Positions 37,163-49,787 of a stretch of DNA of 64,000 bases are shown piece after piece. The number at the start of each line of letters is the position of its first letter. Within the stretch, counting starts at the first letter, position 1. A program made the position numbers and the translations under genes. This DNA comes from Lamellibrachia columna (lineage: Eukaryota; Annelida; Polychaeta; Sabellida; Siboglinidae). The stretch covers positions 13,912,634 to 13,976,633 of the forward strand of contig OY759264.1 in assembly GCA_963662155.1 (NCBI GenBank), given 5' to 3'. The notes under the pieces were generated by a model that ran no database searches, was not told the origin of the DNA, and saw only the letters and a program-made list of their open reading frames with translations.

Positions 37163-37744
37163 ATGAAAACTACACAGCACGATGGAAGTTACAATGACGA
37201 ATCCGCTATAATTTTTTTACGGCTGATGCCACTGACGCCGCCGACACAGCCGTCGCCGCTATCGTTGTATCCGCTGCACAGGGCTGAGTACTGCACGCCC
37301 CAGAAGAACAAGAAGGTGACGATGCAGCATCCAGTGACGGCACCTGCTTGGACCGGGAGGACAGTCCCGGTACACCTGCCTCGCCCTGTCCGTCTGCATT
37401 CTTCGAGGCATTCGTCGACTGGCTCGGGACACCGTGCGCCGCGACCAGACGGCTCCCGACCCCGTAGAGCCGGTAAGCCTTGTCACAACATCCCGCATGA
37501 GGGACCGACCGTTGCCAAAATTGCCGCTGATGCCCTGGAGATGGCTGCCCTGATGATGACGGTCAAAGCTCTCGCCACTGCAGTCACTGATTTATCCTCG
37601 ACAGTGACAGCCTTACAGGCCAGACAACCCAGGGACCGGCATTGTTGCGTGTCCGGAGAAATCGGTTACTATACACGTACCTGTCATCAACAAGCGATGA
37701 TGCGAGACCGCCCGAGCAACCAGCAGCATGGCTGGGAGTTCTAA
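37163..37744 (+). pseudogene. Retroelement gag remnant
   Basis: This 193-residue frame follows the leader-like repeat. It is Pro/Arg-rich, then has an Ala/Leu/Thr helix-like stretch (KALATAVTDLSSTVTALQ) and a damaged CCHC-like knuckle near the end (CCVSGEIGYYTRTC). No pol gene follows before the envelope-like remnant at 38.9 kb, which points to a large internal deletion. Confidence 0.5.
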
Positions 37745-37799
37745 CATCCAGGAACGACCCCAGAGGACGGTAGGTGTGGCCACGCGTGGACAACACAGG

Positions 37800-38890
37800 C
37801 CCACCAAATTGCCGAATGAACCACGCAGTCCAGTGAACATTGCACAGAACAGTGAACGTTGATAATTTTCGTAATGTACGTAATAAATAGTATCATCAAC
37901 TGACATCAATGATATGGTGAGTGCAATTGTAAACATCTCAATTAATAGAGCTTGGTATGAATCCTGTATGATGTTTCTTGGTAGTACTGATACATGTATG
38001 TGTACGATTCTCATTGTTGGAGATATGAATTATGTGTAAGGCTATTTTCGTCGTAATTACAGGCCCTAAAAGCACATAATTATCTTTGTTTGTTACATGT
38101 TTGGGATGAATGTCGTTAGGTTACAACAATGAAGACTAATTATCCATGGTTTCGATGTAGGGGCATCGCACCTATTGTGACGAACTGGTGTGATCGTATG
38201 TTCAATAACGGAAACTGCATATCGAGACATCAGCCCAGGACATGGTTACACGACCATCTCCGTAGTTACACGAAAGCAGGCCACCTTGTTAAACACCATG
38301 CAGTGATTTTGAGACGTTGTTGTTAATTGACTAGATTGAATGTTACTAGAATGAATGCTATGGCCGCTGCTACATAATACCTTAGGGTAGTATTACGACC
38401 GTAATTAGCAGATTAGTTAATGTTATGGTAGTAAATGTTTGCTAAATGTAGTGCACATGGACTGCACCGCTCACGTGTAATTTGTACATGTTCTTTAGGA
38501 TATGTTGGGGCACCCAATTGATCAGTAATAATATGTCTGATTAGGTATGGTTACCAAGGGTCGTGACCACGTATTCCTGGTTACCCGTTACTAGGGCGTT
38601 ACTGTTGCCGGCAGATGAACTGTCCGCCAACAGGAAGGATTCGTCTAGGGACGCCTAGACTCTCGGGGCATACAAGATAACTGCTTAATGGTAACTTGAC
38701 ATTACAGCAGAGTATGTCGCGTGGTGTTTATCTTGTGGATTTGGGTTAATCCACGGAATTGTTATAGCCCGATTCCTGACTGCAAATATCAATCAGTGGG
38801 AAATTTATTAACGTGTTATACGTTGTTAAAACCGATGGTATTCTCGTGACCGGAGGCTGTGAAACCCGCGGTCACGTTGCCACGTGGACG
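37800..38890. other. No clear feature; probable element interior
   Basis: No coding region is recognised. The stretch lies between a gag remnant and an envelope remnant and probably belongs to the same decayed element. Confidence 0.35.
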
Positions 38891-38894
38891 TTGA

Positions 38895-39530
38895 TTGTCG
38901 TCCTGGTTCAACAGCTCAGATCATACACCCATTCTGCTTGTCGACCACCGCGTTCCCAATGTGACCAGATGGTCATGGCTACAACGCATACATGCTATTG
39001 AAGATCAGATTCCGCACTCGGGTCCGCCTGGTCAGCGGGTTCGACGTCGGTTCTCTGACCTCGGTGGCACCATTCTCATAAAGTGTTTGGGATCGCGACG
39101 GAGGCACAGATGGACGTGACTAGGCGTTCTGACAATCAGCGTGTGATTCATAACACCAATGAACTCGTGACTGTGGTAAATCACACGTTTGCGGAGGTCC
39201 GCCTCAATCGCAAGCATATCCGGGACATTGAGGTTTACATTTCGAAATTGCACGGACACGTGACGACGTGGACAGCCATTTCCACGATCGCATTTAAACG
39301 TGTCCGCGTTAGTCTGGGAATAGATCAGTGCTTGTCGGCCCTGGAAAGCTTACAATTTCTGGTTTCATCAGCGGGACCTATATCGTAGACAGCGTGCCGC
39401 GTTGGAAAGCGGACTGCTGTCGGAAGATTTTACCGCCAGCCGACTTAAGACCTATTTTAGCAGGCTAGCCGCCGAGTGGGACAGTATGCCCCAGGAGCGG
39501 AATGGTTTTATCAATTTATCAGCCTTGTAA
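38895..39530 (+). pseudogene. Errantivirus-type envelope (F-like) remnant
   Basis: One frame has a furin-like basic site followed by a hydrophobic stretch (RVRRRFSDLGGTILIK, about 39035-39085). In another frame this is followed by FGIATEAQMD and a heptad-rich segment (NELVTVVNHTFAEV). This order (basic cleavage site, fusion-peptide-like stretch, coiled coil) is that of baculovirus F / errantivirus envelope proteins. The frame is broken at least twice, so it is not functional. Confidence 0.55.
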
Positions 39531-39539
39531 CATGTTTAT

Positions 39540-39999
39540 TTTACACAGTCCGCTGACTGTTTGGTCGATGCCTCTGGCAGCCGTATTCTGCCGCTTGCAG
39601 GTCGCTCATAGTTATTCGGGCGCCAGTACGTGTTGTTTTTTCCGTGTGACAAGCACAACAAACGTAATATTTACCTTTATGTTATTATGGTTTCATGTTG
39701 GATATTTAGTTTTACTTCTTTATCTGGTGTAGTATGTCACTGTATGATCAGGTAAGGTTAGCTGGTGACAGTTCCCTATATCCTTACGTGTGTGTCGTTT
39801 TTTGTATACCTACATGTGTGGTTTTTGCATTTATTGAATTTTTTCTCATTGTGTGGTGTTGGGTCGATATTGTAATTGTATGGTGTTGGGTCAATGTTAG
39901 TTTGCACTTTACTTATTTGCATATATTGACTTATACTGTTGTGCTTTTTTTTTTTTAAAAGCTAATACGAGGTCTCAGCTTGTGCCGGAGGGAGTAATG
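39540..39999. other. No feature recognised
   Basis: T-rich region between an envelope remnant and a possible LTR. The membrane-like frames (39502-39958) reflect T-rich sequence and are not supported as genes. Confidence 0.35.
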
Positions 40000-40622
40000 T
40001 AAAGAGCAGACCGCGTATATATGAATTCCAACAGGAGTGCACACCGTTTATCTAATTTATGTAGACATATCAATACGTATCGCTGAATCATGCTGAGTCT
40101 AAATGCTATATTGAACACTCGCCGACAGACAAGCAGAGGCGTCTGTCAAACCGGGGAAAGGTGATTTATACTGCATTGACCAACGGTACGGTCATCTACG
40201 CGATGTCATACCTATAGATGAGAGTTGAGTTACGGGTGCCACGAATTCCCAACTTAACTCCTCCGACAATGGAGGTGCACAACATTTATTTTATTTAGAC
40301 ATTTCAATGCAGAAGGGTCTATACGTGAAGAGCGTGACTGGCGTACGTGATAGGAAACATGTTTCCCATGTTTCCAACTCCACTATAAGTAGAGGGCAGC
40401 TTGCCTACTACGGAGAGAGAGCCGAGAGAGCCTTCTACAGGTCTCACCTTCCGATACCAAGGGAGGTGATCTTCAACCCTCGAGAGAACTTGTATATGTA
40501 TATGTTAGTAGCGCTATAACCGATTGATGTAACGTGCAACAATAAAAACCTACGCTGTAGGTCGAACCTATAGAATACACCAACGTGTATTAGTTGTCTC
40601 TATTTCGAAATCACGTCAGGGC
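40000..40622 (+). other. Possible 5' LTR of the second Ty3/gypsy element
   Basis: Placed just before the leader-like repeat (copy 2). It contains a TATA-like ACTATAAGTAGAGGG near 40381 and an AATAAA near 40540, in the order expected of an LTR promoter and poly(A) signal. No matching 3' LTR was seen after the envelope gene, so the call rests on position and signals only. Confidence 0.35.
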
Positions 40623-40722
40623 TGACTGCTGAATGAAGTAGGTGGAAGGTCCTGACGTGAGACGGTTATGAAAGACCGGTAACATTGAAGTTACACCGTG
40701 ACGCCGCCCGCCGGACGATATC

Positions 40723-41094
40723 GTGTTTCCATTGTCTGAAAATTGGACATTATGTTCGTGTTTGTCGACTGCGCAACAGTCATTCTCAGCCGTAGGGAAA
40801 CGGGGTTGCGCCTCAGGTGTCACAAGCGAGGAAAGCGGTCGACCCACGGTCAGTTTGATAGTATCTGGCATCAAACTGACCGTTCTAGTCGACAGAAGAG
40901 CCAGCGTGTCACTTTTGAGGCGTAATGTACTCGACCAAATCATTAAGAAAACTCATCGTGTGCATGTCTTGGAAAAGTCTGGTCCATTGCAGGGTTTGGG
41001 AAGCATGTCTCTTAAAGTTTGTGGCAAAACTCAGATATCAGTCGCTGGTATTCGTTCCTCTAGAAGTTGTCGTCTGCGACACATTGCCCCATGA
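40723..41094 (+). pseudogene. Ty3/gypsy aspartic protease remnant
   Basis: The frame has LTVLVDRRASVSLLRRNV, where active retropepsins carry a D-T/S-G catalytic triad before AS; here it reads D-R-R, so catalysis should be lost. Downstream hydrophobic strands and, in a neighbouring frame, a 'HDMILGDISL' type sequence (41085-41120) agree with a retropepsin fold followed by the link to RT. Confidence 0.65.
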
Positions 41095-41380
41095 CATGAT
41101 TTTGGGAGATATTTCCCTGCGAAATGGCAGAAGTATAACTGGTTTGGCTAAAAATTAATTAACATGGTATTCTAAGAAAGGGCTGTTAAGACAGCATACC
41201 AAAAGTGGCTACGCAAGCATTGGTCATATTGCACCAGAAACTGGAAATTCAAAAAATAACCATTTAATACGTCAAAACGCGGATTGTTTCTCAGCACGGG
41301 GTGAGCGAAACGGCGCTTGTAACACAAATGCTTTACGCATCAAAACACATGGCCCACCCATATGCCAGAAAGCGTGTCGC

Positions 41381-41967
41381 ATGCCTCTAACCAAACGTGT
41401 AATTGTTGACCAGATGCTTAGAGAAATGCTACACGATGAGATTATTCGCCCTAGGAATTCTGCATATAGCAGCCCGATTTTACTTGTTCCGAAGAAAGAT
41501 GGTGATTCACGTTTATGTGTTGATTATAGCAAGTTGAATGCTGTCACCGAACTAGACGCATACCCCTTGCCGATAATACAAGACATATTCGATTGAGTTG
41601 GAGGTAGTTCCATCTACTCCACACTCGATTTAAAGTCCTCCTGTTGGCACAACACTGCTTTTAGATGCCAGCTGGCCATTTTGAATTTACCAAAGTGTCA
41701 TTCGTCCTAAAATCGGCTCCCAATTTCTTCCAGAAAGAAATGAATACAATCTTGGCTTGGTGTGTTTTTGTGCATATCGATGACATTTTATTTTCCTGCA
41801 AAAATGAGACGGATCATATCCGTCATTTACAACTCGTTTTTGACAGACTAAGAAATGCGGGGCTCAAACTAAAACCAACTAAATGTGCGTTTAGTTTGCC
41901 GGAGGTTAAATTGTTAGGTTATGTTCTTAATGATGCAGACGGTATTAAAGCAGACCAGACAAAGTAG
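41381..41967 (+). pseudogene. Ty3/gypsy reverse transcriptase, broken
   Basis: The first part (41381-41596) has the fingers/palm motifs SSPILLVPKKDG, RLCVDYSKLNAVT and YPLPIIQDIFD, ending at an in-frame stop. The second part (41665-41967) resumes after a gap with GHFEFTKVSFVLKSAPNFFQ, then the catalytic VHIDDILF (usual form YxDD) and KCAFSLPEVKLLGYVL. Stops and a length change between the parts make it inactive. Confidence 0.85.
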
Positions 41968-42062
41968 CAATAATTGCTAATCTCTTACCGCCGACTACGG
42001 TTAAGGAAACATGATCCTTTTAGGAATGGGCAATTACTATCGAAATTCCTTATTATGCGATA

Positions 42063-42475
42063 TTGGCAGAACCTTTAATCGCCCTGACGCGGGGGAATGT
42101 CAGATTTACCTGGGATGACCACAAACAAACAGCTTTCGACGAACTAAAACGACTGTTGACGTCATCACATGTGATGGCAGCGCCTGATTTAAACAGACCG
42201 TACAAATTATATACCGATGCTTGCGACTATGCTATCATTGGGATATTGGTTCAGTTGACGGCATCGAGAAACTTATCCAATATGTGAGTCACACATTGTC
42301 TCCAACACAGCGCAAGTGGGCGATAATAAAGAAAGAAGCATTTGCGGTCATTTTTTTTCAATCCTGAAGTTACGTTCATACTTGTATGGCGCTTAGCTTA
42401 ACGTCTACACATATCACAAACCCTTACTAAGTCTGTTCACAAAAGCTTTTAACAACACAAAAATATAAAGGTGGG
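42063..42475 (+). pseudogene. Ty3/gypsy RNase H remnant
   Basis: The frame carries the connection and RNase H start: NVRFTWDDHKQTAFDELK, then PYKLYTDACDYAIIGILVQ with the first catalytic Asp (TDA). After 42287 the match continues in other frames (LSPTQRKW-like sequence near 42298) to about 42475, showing frameshifts. Confidence 0.75.
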
Positions 42476-43504
42476 TGTGTTACTGGCCGAGTATGGAACG
42501 ACAATTTCTTATCGCACTGGCCGTAACAACATCAGAGCCGATATGTTGTCACGAATAAGACAAAATGACCACAGTGACATTGCCGTGCTTGATATTATTG
42601 ACGTGGACGATCGAGACACAGTAACAACTGATTACGACATTTCTGATCTCTTGCCCTTAATCCACGACGGACTAGACCTCCATGGAGTCGCTTTAGCACA
42701 ACACAAAGAGTTCCCTGAGTTATGGTTAGCTGCGGATACCGATGATGACTTTGACATTGTTAACGGTGTATTGTACAGTGTGAGACTTCCTTACATACAC
42801 GCCCCGATTGATCACCGATTGATTCTCCCAACTGCCTACCGCCAGACAGTTATAGACCGGGCCCACAAAGAATGTGGCCACCAGGGTCATTGGAAGACTG
42901 TACGACGTCTTACGGAAGCATATGTATGGCCAGGAATGCGTAAACACCTTCAACAACGGTTACGTCAATGTGCCCTATGCTTCACACACAATCGCCATCC
43001 TCAGCGTCACCCCATAGGACAAATGCCTTTTGGTTCATACCCCATGGAGTTCGTCGCCGCCGACCTCATTGGCCCGTTTACCGAGTCTCATAATGGGAAC
43101 AAATACAATCCCACCAAATCTAACCAAGCAGTTTGAGACGCGTTTTCAAAAGGGTTTATCTGCCGTCATATGGCGTTTGCCGTGTTCTTTTGACAGAACA
43201 TGGAGCTGAGTTTACAGCTTTAGCTTTCGAACGCTACCTAAGCCAGATAGGTATTGAACATCGCATGTCCACCCCGGCACATCCTCAATCTAACGGTAAA
43301 ATCGAAAGATTCAACAGGACTCTTAAACAAATGACCCAGAAGGCTGTAAACAACCAACCCTCCCGATGGGAAGAGGTAATAAATGATGTTCTATTGGCAT
43401 ATCGTGCGTCCGTTTCGACGACTACTGGTTACACGCCGTATTTTTTTAATGACAGGCAGACATTTACGAATGCCTATGCAGAAGGCATTACGCGCTTCCA
43501 ATGA
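42471..43504 (+). pseudogene. Ty3/gypsy integrase, internally deleted
   Basis: 42471-43136 holds the RNase H tail, then an HHCC zinc domain (AHKECGHQGHW ... QCALC) and the start of the catalytic core (EFVAADLIGPF, first acidic residue). The next frame (43133-43504) resumes at LLTEHGAEF, where the second catalytic position is Glu instead of Asp, and has SNGKIERFNRTLKQ with the third residue. About 50 residues between them are missing or scrambled. Confidence 0.85.
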
Positions 43505-43599
43505 AAACGAATTTGGGAATCGGTTGGACACACAATGCACAAACACCTATACATAAATTATTATATTAAATTCTGCATGAAAGAAAATAATCACACACA

Positions 43600-43718
<119 letters not shown>

Positions 43719-44048
43719 TCCACTGGTCTAACACACATAAGTTTGCCCTCAAATCAGATATGATTAGAAAAACAAATACTTATACTAATGACTGAACCGA
43801 TTAGGGCGCATACCTGTCATTCAGTAACAAGACACCGAAACACGCGTCTATCTACCCTGTGACGCTACCCCCACCACCCCGATGCTCCGACTGATAGGGC
43901 CTACCACCCTCAAATATCATTTACACACTGCCTCGTCCACGGTATTGTCATATGACTCATGACTAATGCACTTGCTCCAACGTTACTGATTCAGTTCGGT
44001 TGGGAATATTGACACGGAACTTTCGCGACGTAACACACACTTACGCGG

Positions 44049-45699
44049 GTGAATAGTGACGGGATGAACATTATGATCGTCGTGAACATCTTGATCATAC
44101 TAACAACGGTCGGGACTTCTGACGAATATGTCGAAGCTGATTTATGCTACAACGACCCACGTTTTCTCCCTGACGGTCTTATTGTAGTCGGTGGATCGGA
44201 CACAAAGCGATTTGTAGCAAATTGGCAAGTACTGATAACGATTGCGACACCTACTGAAATCTCAGGACTGCGTCAAAAACTGGCTCGTTTAAAAATGATT
44301 CTAAACAATCTGCGTAGCGTTCATGAAGTAGCGAACGCAACGTCACTCCCCAATCTCCAGTGCACTGGTGAAAGGAGACGCCTACTTGACGTGTTCGGTG
44401 AGCTACAAAAAGCTTTATTTGGAACAGCCACTGACTCTGACGTGCGAGAATGTAAACGTCAACTGAGATTATTTGGAAAAGTTAATCAACACTCAGTAAG
44501 TGAAATGATCTCCATTGTAAATTCCACCCACGATCAGGTATTGCAGCACCGTCAGCATATTCATGCCTTACAACATTACATTGAAAAAGTATCAGATCAG
44601 ATCAATATTATTGAAGGGCTCTGGCTCCGTCAAGTAGCTAAGTTTGAGAGACAAAACATCGTTAGAGCTGGGATTTCTCACCGAAGATTTAATTCTCAAA
44701 CAGGAATTACTGCGTATCGTGACCTCCAATAGGAAAATGGGCTACTACGCACCCCGGCTACAATGGTATTATGCCCATATTCGCGTGTCACCTATTACGC
44801 GGACTGATACTTCGTTTATCTTTAAACTTCTACTTCGCTTATCTTTAAACTTCCGCTGATACTTCGCTTACCTATAAACTTCCGCTGACAGACGAGGTGC
44901 CTTATAAAAGGTACTATCTCTCCAGCTGGCCTATCACGAGTAAATCCAGTGATTTCAATGTCCAAATCCAAGTGCCCGCCGATATTGCCTTCCATACGAT
45001 CGATAGCGGACTTTTTTCAGCCAACCGCTTGCCAGGGAACTCACCCAATGATTTGCCGCGCAGACGCTCTGTGTGACAGATAAAAATGTCGTTACCCGAG
45101 AGGAATCCTCACTGGCGATCCCTTATTGCGTACACATTGTCGAGTCACTCTGTCAAAACCGATAACAACAGAAACAAGATTGATCGAACTCGTTCCAGAG
45201 GCAAATCCGTGTCATTACTTTGCTCTGACAATCCCGAGCGTCGCCTCACACTAAAACGTGGCGCCAGTGCTCTGCGTTTGGAGCAGAATTGTCACATCAA
45301 AGCTGACGGATGGTCAATATCTAGCGTTGCCCAATTATCCTCTCGTGTTTCAGTCGAATTATCACTTATTTCAATCCCGCAAATACCCATTTTCAAAATG
45401 ATTTCCCAGACCACATTGGATAAACATCTGAAAAATCCTATTTGGCAAGCTATGGGCGAAGTCAAGAACATAAATTAGATAAATTGTCCGATGATTTAGT
45501 GGGTGACACCATTATATGGGGTACCTACCCAGCCCATGTATCCTGGACTGTTGCAATAATTCTGATATTATGTCTCGTTGCCGTGGTTGTCTACGTGGAA
45601 ATACTGTTATACAGGAAACAGGAAATTACGGTGCCTACCTTGTGTATGAAACGATCAATGCGTTCAGAAATTAGCGTGGAAGGTCCCGCTACGGTTTAG
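44049..45699 (+). pseudogene. Errantivirus-type envelope (F-like) gene, interrupted
   Basis: Three open pieces, 44049-44732, 45086-45478 and 45442-45699, cover an envelope protein. The first has an N-terminal hydrophobic signal (IMIVVNILIILTTVG), a basic site (GERRR) followed by LLDVFGELQKALFGTATD, the cleavage and fusion-peptide arrangement of F proteins, then heptad repeats. The second holds the Cys-containing region (LEQNCHIKADGWSI). The third ends in a membrane anchor (TVAIILILCLVAVVVYVEI) and short tail. Frame changes between the pieces make it non-functional as it stands. Envelope genes of this type occur in errantiviruses, which can be infectious retroviruses of invertebrates. Confidence 0.75.
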
Positions 45700-46385
45700 C
45701 AGGTGATACAAACAGGTGACGTCACTGCAACCGTCATTCTTCCTGACGCGAGGCGATCAACCCCAGTTGATGAGAAATAAACAGGTTGAGCACGTGCTCA
45801 GATTCGCGAATTGTAAGCATTTATTTTTTGCCGAATTGCTGTGCTTTGGCAAACTCATTGCGCATTCTCTCTTAAATCTCTGTAGTAATTATATACCCTT
45901 TTCATATGTTGCTAAGTTTGGCTAGGTCGCATAACAGACCTATTCATGTTTTATCTTTACGCCCAGGCCAACGCCTGATGGAACAGCATCTTTATGATGA
46001 CTGAGTGAAGCGTACGTATCTGTATTACAAAGAGAGTAGGAATTGCTTTTAAATATACTTTTGATTCTTGTAAGTACCGATGGTTTCTTCGGTACCGACT
46101 ATATCCACGTATAGTTTAGAAATTGCGGACACAATTGCACAACATATAGGGTGCAAAGGTCACCCTAGGATGCAATGGTCACTCTATCACGATACGGCAG
46201 ACCAAATCGAAATGACCAGTGTTCAACTGTGTTGACAGCTGACCCTCCCTTATCAGTATTACGTGTTTGTGTTAAAAAACTATCCGGATGTTTAAAAAAA
46301 ATGGGTTGGGAGGAATGTAAGGTTTGGTCAGCCTAAAATTGTAAGAGCAGAGATAGTGATCATTTCAGACATATTTAATCAGTAA
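45700..46385. other. No feature recognised
   Basis: Follows the envelope gene, where a 3' LTR would be expected. I could not match it to 40000-40622 by eye. Confidence 0.35.
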
Positions 46386-46429
46386 TTTAACGTTAGCATA
46401 CAAAAAACAAGTTTGTTACAACTTATGTA

Positions 46430-47675
46430 AGATTTAACAAGACTTAACAAGATTGCCATCCCAAACAACAAGTTCCAGATGTACCTGGATGATAACATCG
46501 ATGATGGTGATGGTGATGATGTTGATGATGGTGACGATGACCATGATGATTTAACAAGATTTAACAAGATTTGCCATCCAAGCCAAAGGCCCAGATGGCA
46601 AGTGGACAAGGAAGCCATTGGCTTATCGAGAGTCCAACAATTATCTCAACTATGTGTAGCCCGCCCTTATCAGATATCTGCCAATTCTATTTTTAAACAT
46701 ATTCACACTACTAGCATTAACACAATCATTTGGCAGTTTGTTCCATTCATTTATTACCCTCTGTAAGAAAGAGTACTTTCTCATGTCCAACCTACACTGC
46801 TCCTTAACTAATGCTGCTTTGTGTCCTCTGGTTCTACTGCCTTCTTTAAGTTTGAAGAACATATTGCTATCAACATCCTCATAACCGTTCACTATTTTAA
46901 ATACTTCTATTTGGTCTCCTCTTAGTCTCCTGGTCTCTAGTGTTGTCAAACCACATTGTAATAAGCGACTTTCGTAACTAAGGTCTCTCAATTCTGGAAT
47001 CATTTTATTTGCTCTTCGTTGTATTCTTTCTAGCTTGTCTATGTCCTATTTATGATACGGCCTCCATGTTTGTGTACAATATTCAAAATGTGGTCTAACT
47101 ATTGCTTTGTACAGGGGTATAATTAGCTGTTTCTCCTTATACGTGATAGTTCTCCTAATTAGCCCTATAATTTGATTTTCTTTCGAAGCAGCAATCCGAC
47201 ATTGCTCTGAAACTTTCATGTCAGCACTAAATGTTACTCCTAAGTCCTTTTCTTGTGTGGTTCTACCTAGTACAGCATCCCCCATTTTATGTTCTTCGTC
47301 CATGTTTCCATGTCCTATGTGTATGCATTTACACTTCCCAAAATTGAAAAACATTTGCCATTTTTCTGACCATTTAACTAATTTATCTATGTCATCCTGC
47401 AAACTTTGTTTATCTGTAACATTAGTAACCTTTCTGAATAACTTTGTGTCATCTGCAAATTTTAGTACTTTGCTAGATATGTCATCTTCCAAATCATTTA
47501 TATATATTAAAAACAGTATAGGGCCTAATACTGATTCCTGTGGTACCCCATTCAAAACAGAGTTTCAGTTTAAAATCTCACCATATACTAATACTCTCTG
47601 TCTTCTGTGTGTAAGCCACTCTTCTATCCAGTTGATTACACCATTACCTATACCGTATACTAGTATGTAATGCGC
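46430..47675 (-). mobile_element. CR1-type LINE, 3' half, nearly intact RT
   Basis: On the minus strand, 47555-47046 encodes RT with GVPQESVLGPILFLIYIND and the catalytic FADDTKLF. After one in-frame stop near 47043 the same frame continues to 46650 with the C-terminal domain (RRLRGDQIEVFKIVNG, INEWNKLP). Upstream (47556-47675) the WIEEWLTHRRQRV-type sequence continues, interrupted by a stop. The 3' end near 46430-46640 has the family tail, split by a CAT-type microsatellite patch identical to that beside the copy at 54 kb. Confidence 0.85.
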
Positions 47676-48335
47676 TTATCATGTCATACTATAATACAAT
47701 AAGGTTTGGTGTCTTGTAAATACTACGTTGGTTTCGTAAGACATTGTCATCCATAAGAAGTAACCAAGTGGAAAGTGTATGTGCACAATATGAATGTGAT
47801 ACGGTTCTGCAGCGCTGGAAATAAAAAGGTCGGCGTCACCCATGTCTCTGGAAGATGCGTAGATGGCGTTATGTTCAAAATGTTCTGTTGTGCATCTATG
47901 AAACACGCTAGTGAACAACATTAATTCTAACTATTTCAATAATCGATATTGGATCCTAAACAAAATAAAAAACCAGGAAACATGACGATGCCTACGTCAT
48001 CGGAAGGTGAAACAAATCATATGAAACTTTTATCGTCGATTAGTTGTCAGTTAATGACCAACAATTCCCATTTGATTTATTCATGCTGAACGGGTTATTT
48101 TATATAACACCGTACACTAAGTACGACATGAACTCTTAGGTGAAGCCATATTACAATTCGGCGCACTTTTGTAGCGCTTCGTTTTTCAGCTCTACAACTA
48201 ACTTTGACAATAAATAGCATCAATGTGCCAAGTAACATTTATGTCACTGACCAACATAGCTACGTACCAGTTTATCTTGCCAAATTGCCTACATCAGTAA
48301 ATTTTCTAATAATGATTTATAAAAATTCATCAAAT
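47676..48335. other. No feature recognised
   Basis: AT-rich spacer. Short frames are not supported as genes. Confidence 0.4.
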
Positions 48336-48339
48336 TCCA

Positions 48340-48405
48340 CACGGCAAGTGGACAAGGGGCCATTCGCTTGTCGAATGTCCAACAAGTTCTTAAACATGTG
48401 CCGCC
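48340..48405 (-). mobile_element. CR1 3'-tail fragment
   Basis: ACGGCAAGTGGACAAGGGGC and the following 'CATTCGCTTGTCGAATGTCC' closely resemble the 3' tails of the CR1 copies at 46.6 and 54.05 kb (GGCAAGTGGACAAGGAAGCC). Only this tail is present. Confidence 0.5.
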
Positions 48406-48917
48406 CGCTTCGAGATCATTAAATGTTCACTAAGACATTGCGATGATATCACAACAAGACCTGCTAGAGTTTTATATATTGTAAATAGCTGTTGATCGTC
48501 CATGTTCTGTTCTGGCAGTGAATCACGACGGTATTTACTTCGTATCTTCAGAGCCAAGTGTATGTATTGATACAATAATTTTCGAGTGCATTGACTACGC
48601 ATCACTATTACAATTGATTATAATGTTGGAGAATGAGAACACGAAGGAGGAGAACACTCAAAACATTTGTAAAATTTAAATACATAATTGGGATTGATCA
48701 ATTAAAAACCGCGATGACCTACGTGAACATATCTAGCCCCGGCCAAGACTGTGTGAACACAGCACTAAGCACTACCTGGTAATGTCGGTAAAGTCGTTGA
48801 CCAGAATTCCGCAATAAGAGAGTAGATTTTCCACCATCAATCCAATGTTATTGAACAGTTCTACTTTATTGAATACAGCCGAATTCTATTGTTGTACTCA
48901 TTGGTTAAAATTATCAT
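48406..48917. other. No feature recognised
   Basis: AT-rich spacer next to a possible small gene. Confidence 0.35.
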
Positions 48918-49636
48918 TCAAAGAAAATGTATAGCATTATTTAGAGCTAAATATAGCTTGACACGAATGACATCGCGCAGAGGCGCCATCATGCGGAAAA
49001 CGTAAAACTGATTAGGGAGACTAGTGCCGTCCATGGTGCGAGCAACGGCACAGGATGAAATGTTCGACAGCCCAGCCAAAATGTCATGATATGCCTTGGT
49101 ACACTCCGGGTTGTCAGGGTGTAGCGTGATACGGGACATCAGTTGTTGATACAACGGGCTGAGGTTCGTCACGTTGAACTGCCGTCTGCTGTCAATGGAC
49201 AGGTGATCACTCAGATTATCCGCATGGCGAGCAGGATGTTGCGAGCAGGATGTTGCGAGCAGGATGTTGCAGCTGACTACGTTATAAGATGTGGCCATGG
49301 AGTCATCTATCCACATGTAGACCTCGCATCACATACACATGTATATTGAACATATTGCTGAAAATTTAAATCGACGACGTATAACTCATACGATATATTC
49401 GAATGTGCGTTGAAGCCAGGTAACTTGGATCAACAGTACCATTCGAGGAGTTGAGCATTGGGGTCGACATCTTGATGTGACAGCCGGAGGTGACAGCCGG
49501 AACGTCGACCAGAAGAATGGCGAGGACGTCAGTATGGGAGGACATCACTAGAACGTTTCCGGAGGCAATCAGGGTGTCGGGTGAGGGTGTCGGTCTCCTC
49601 GAGTCGACCTTCAAGGTAATTCGGTACTTCTGTTTG
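48918..49636 (-). CDS. Possible small gene, unknown product (partial, two exons?)
   Basis: Two neighbouring minus-strand frames look coding. The upper one (about 49636-49392) could begin after a CTGCAAACAG acceptor and has a beta-like pattern (KYRITLKVD, SGNVLVMSSHTDVLAILLVD) with one Cys and an N-glycosylation site. The lower one (49316-48918) has balanced composition, several Cys, NVT and NIS sites and helix-like ends (SPLYQQLMSRI, APLRDVIRVKLYLALNNA) and a natural stop. I could not find donor and acceptor sites that join them in frame, so they may be separate or the gene may be broken. A GCAACATCCTGCTC unit is repeated inside the lower frame (49231-49274). I do not recognise the family; it sits in the spacer in the same orientation as genes B and C. 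Confidence 0.3.
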
Positions 49637-49787
49637 CAGCAGTTCACCTTTGTTGGTCTTCGTCGCATTTACCACCATGTGATGTATATGCTGTCCTATG
49701 ATTGGTCAGTACTGCGTCTTATTCCATTCCTCCACGAGGAAACGGGTAAACTCTTTCCCGAATGCACTGTTTTTAGCCTTGGCGTCA

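Noticed and set aside
39502..39958. Hydrophobic membrane-protein-like frames
   Set aside because: T-rich DNA gives Phe/Leu/Val-rich frames; no homologue or gene structure is visible.
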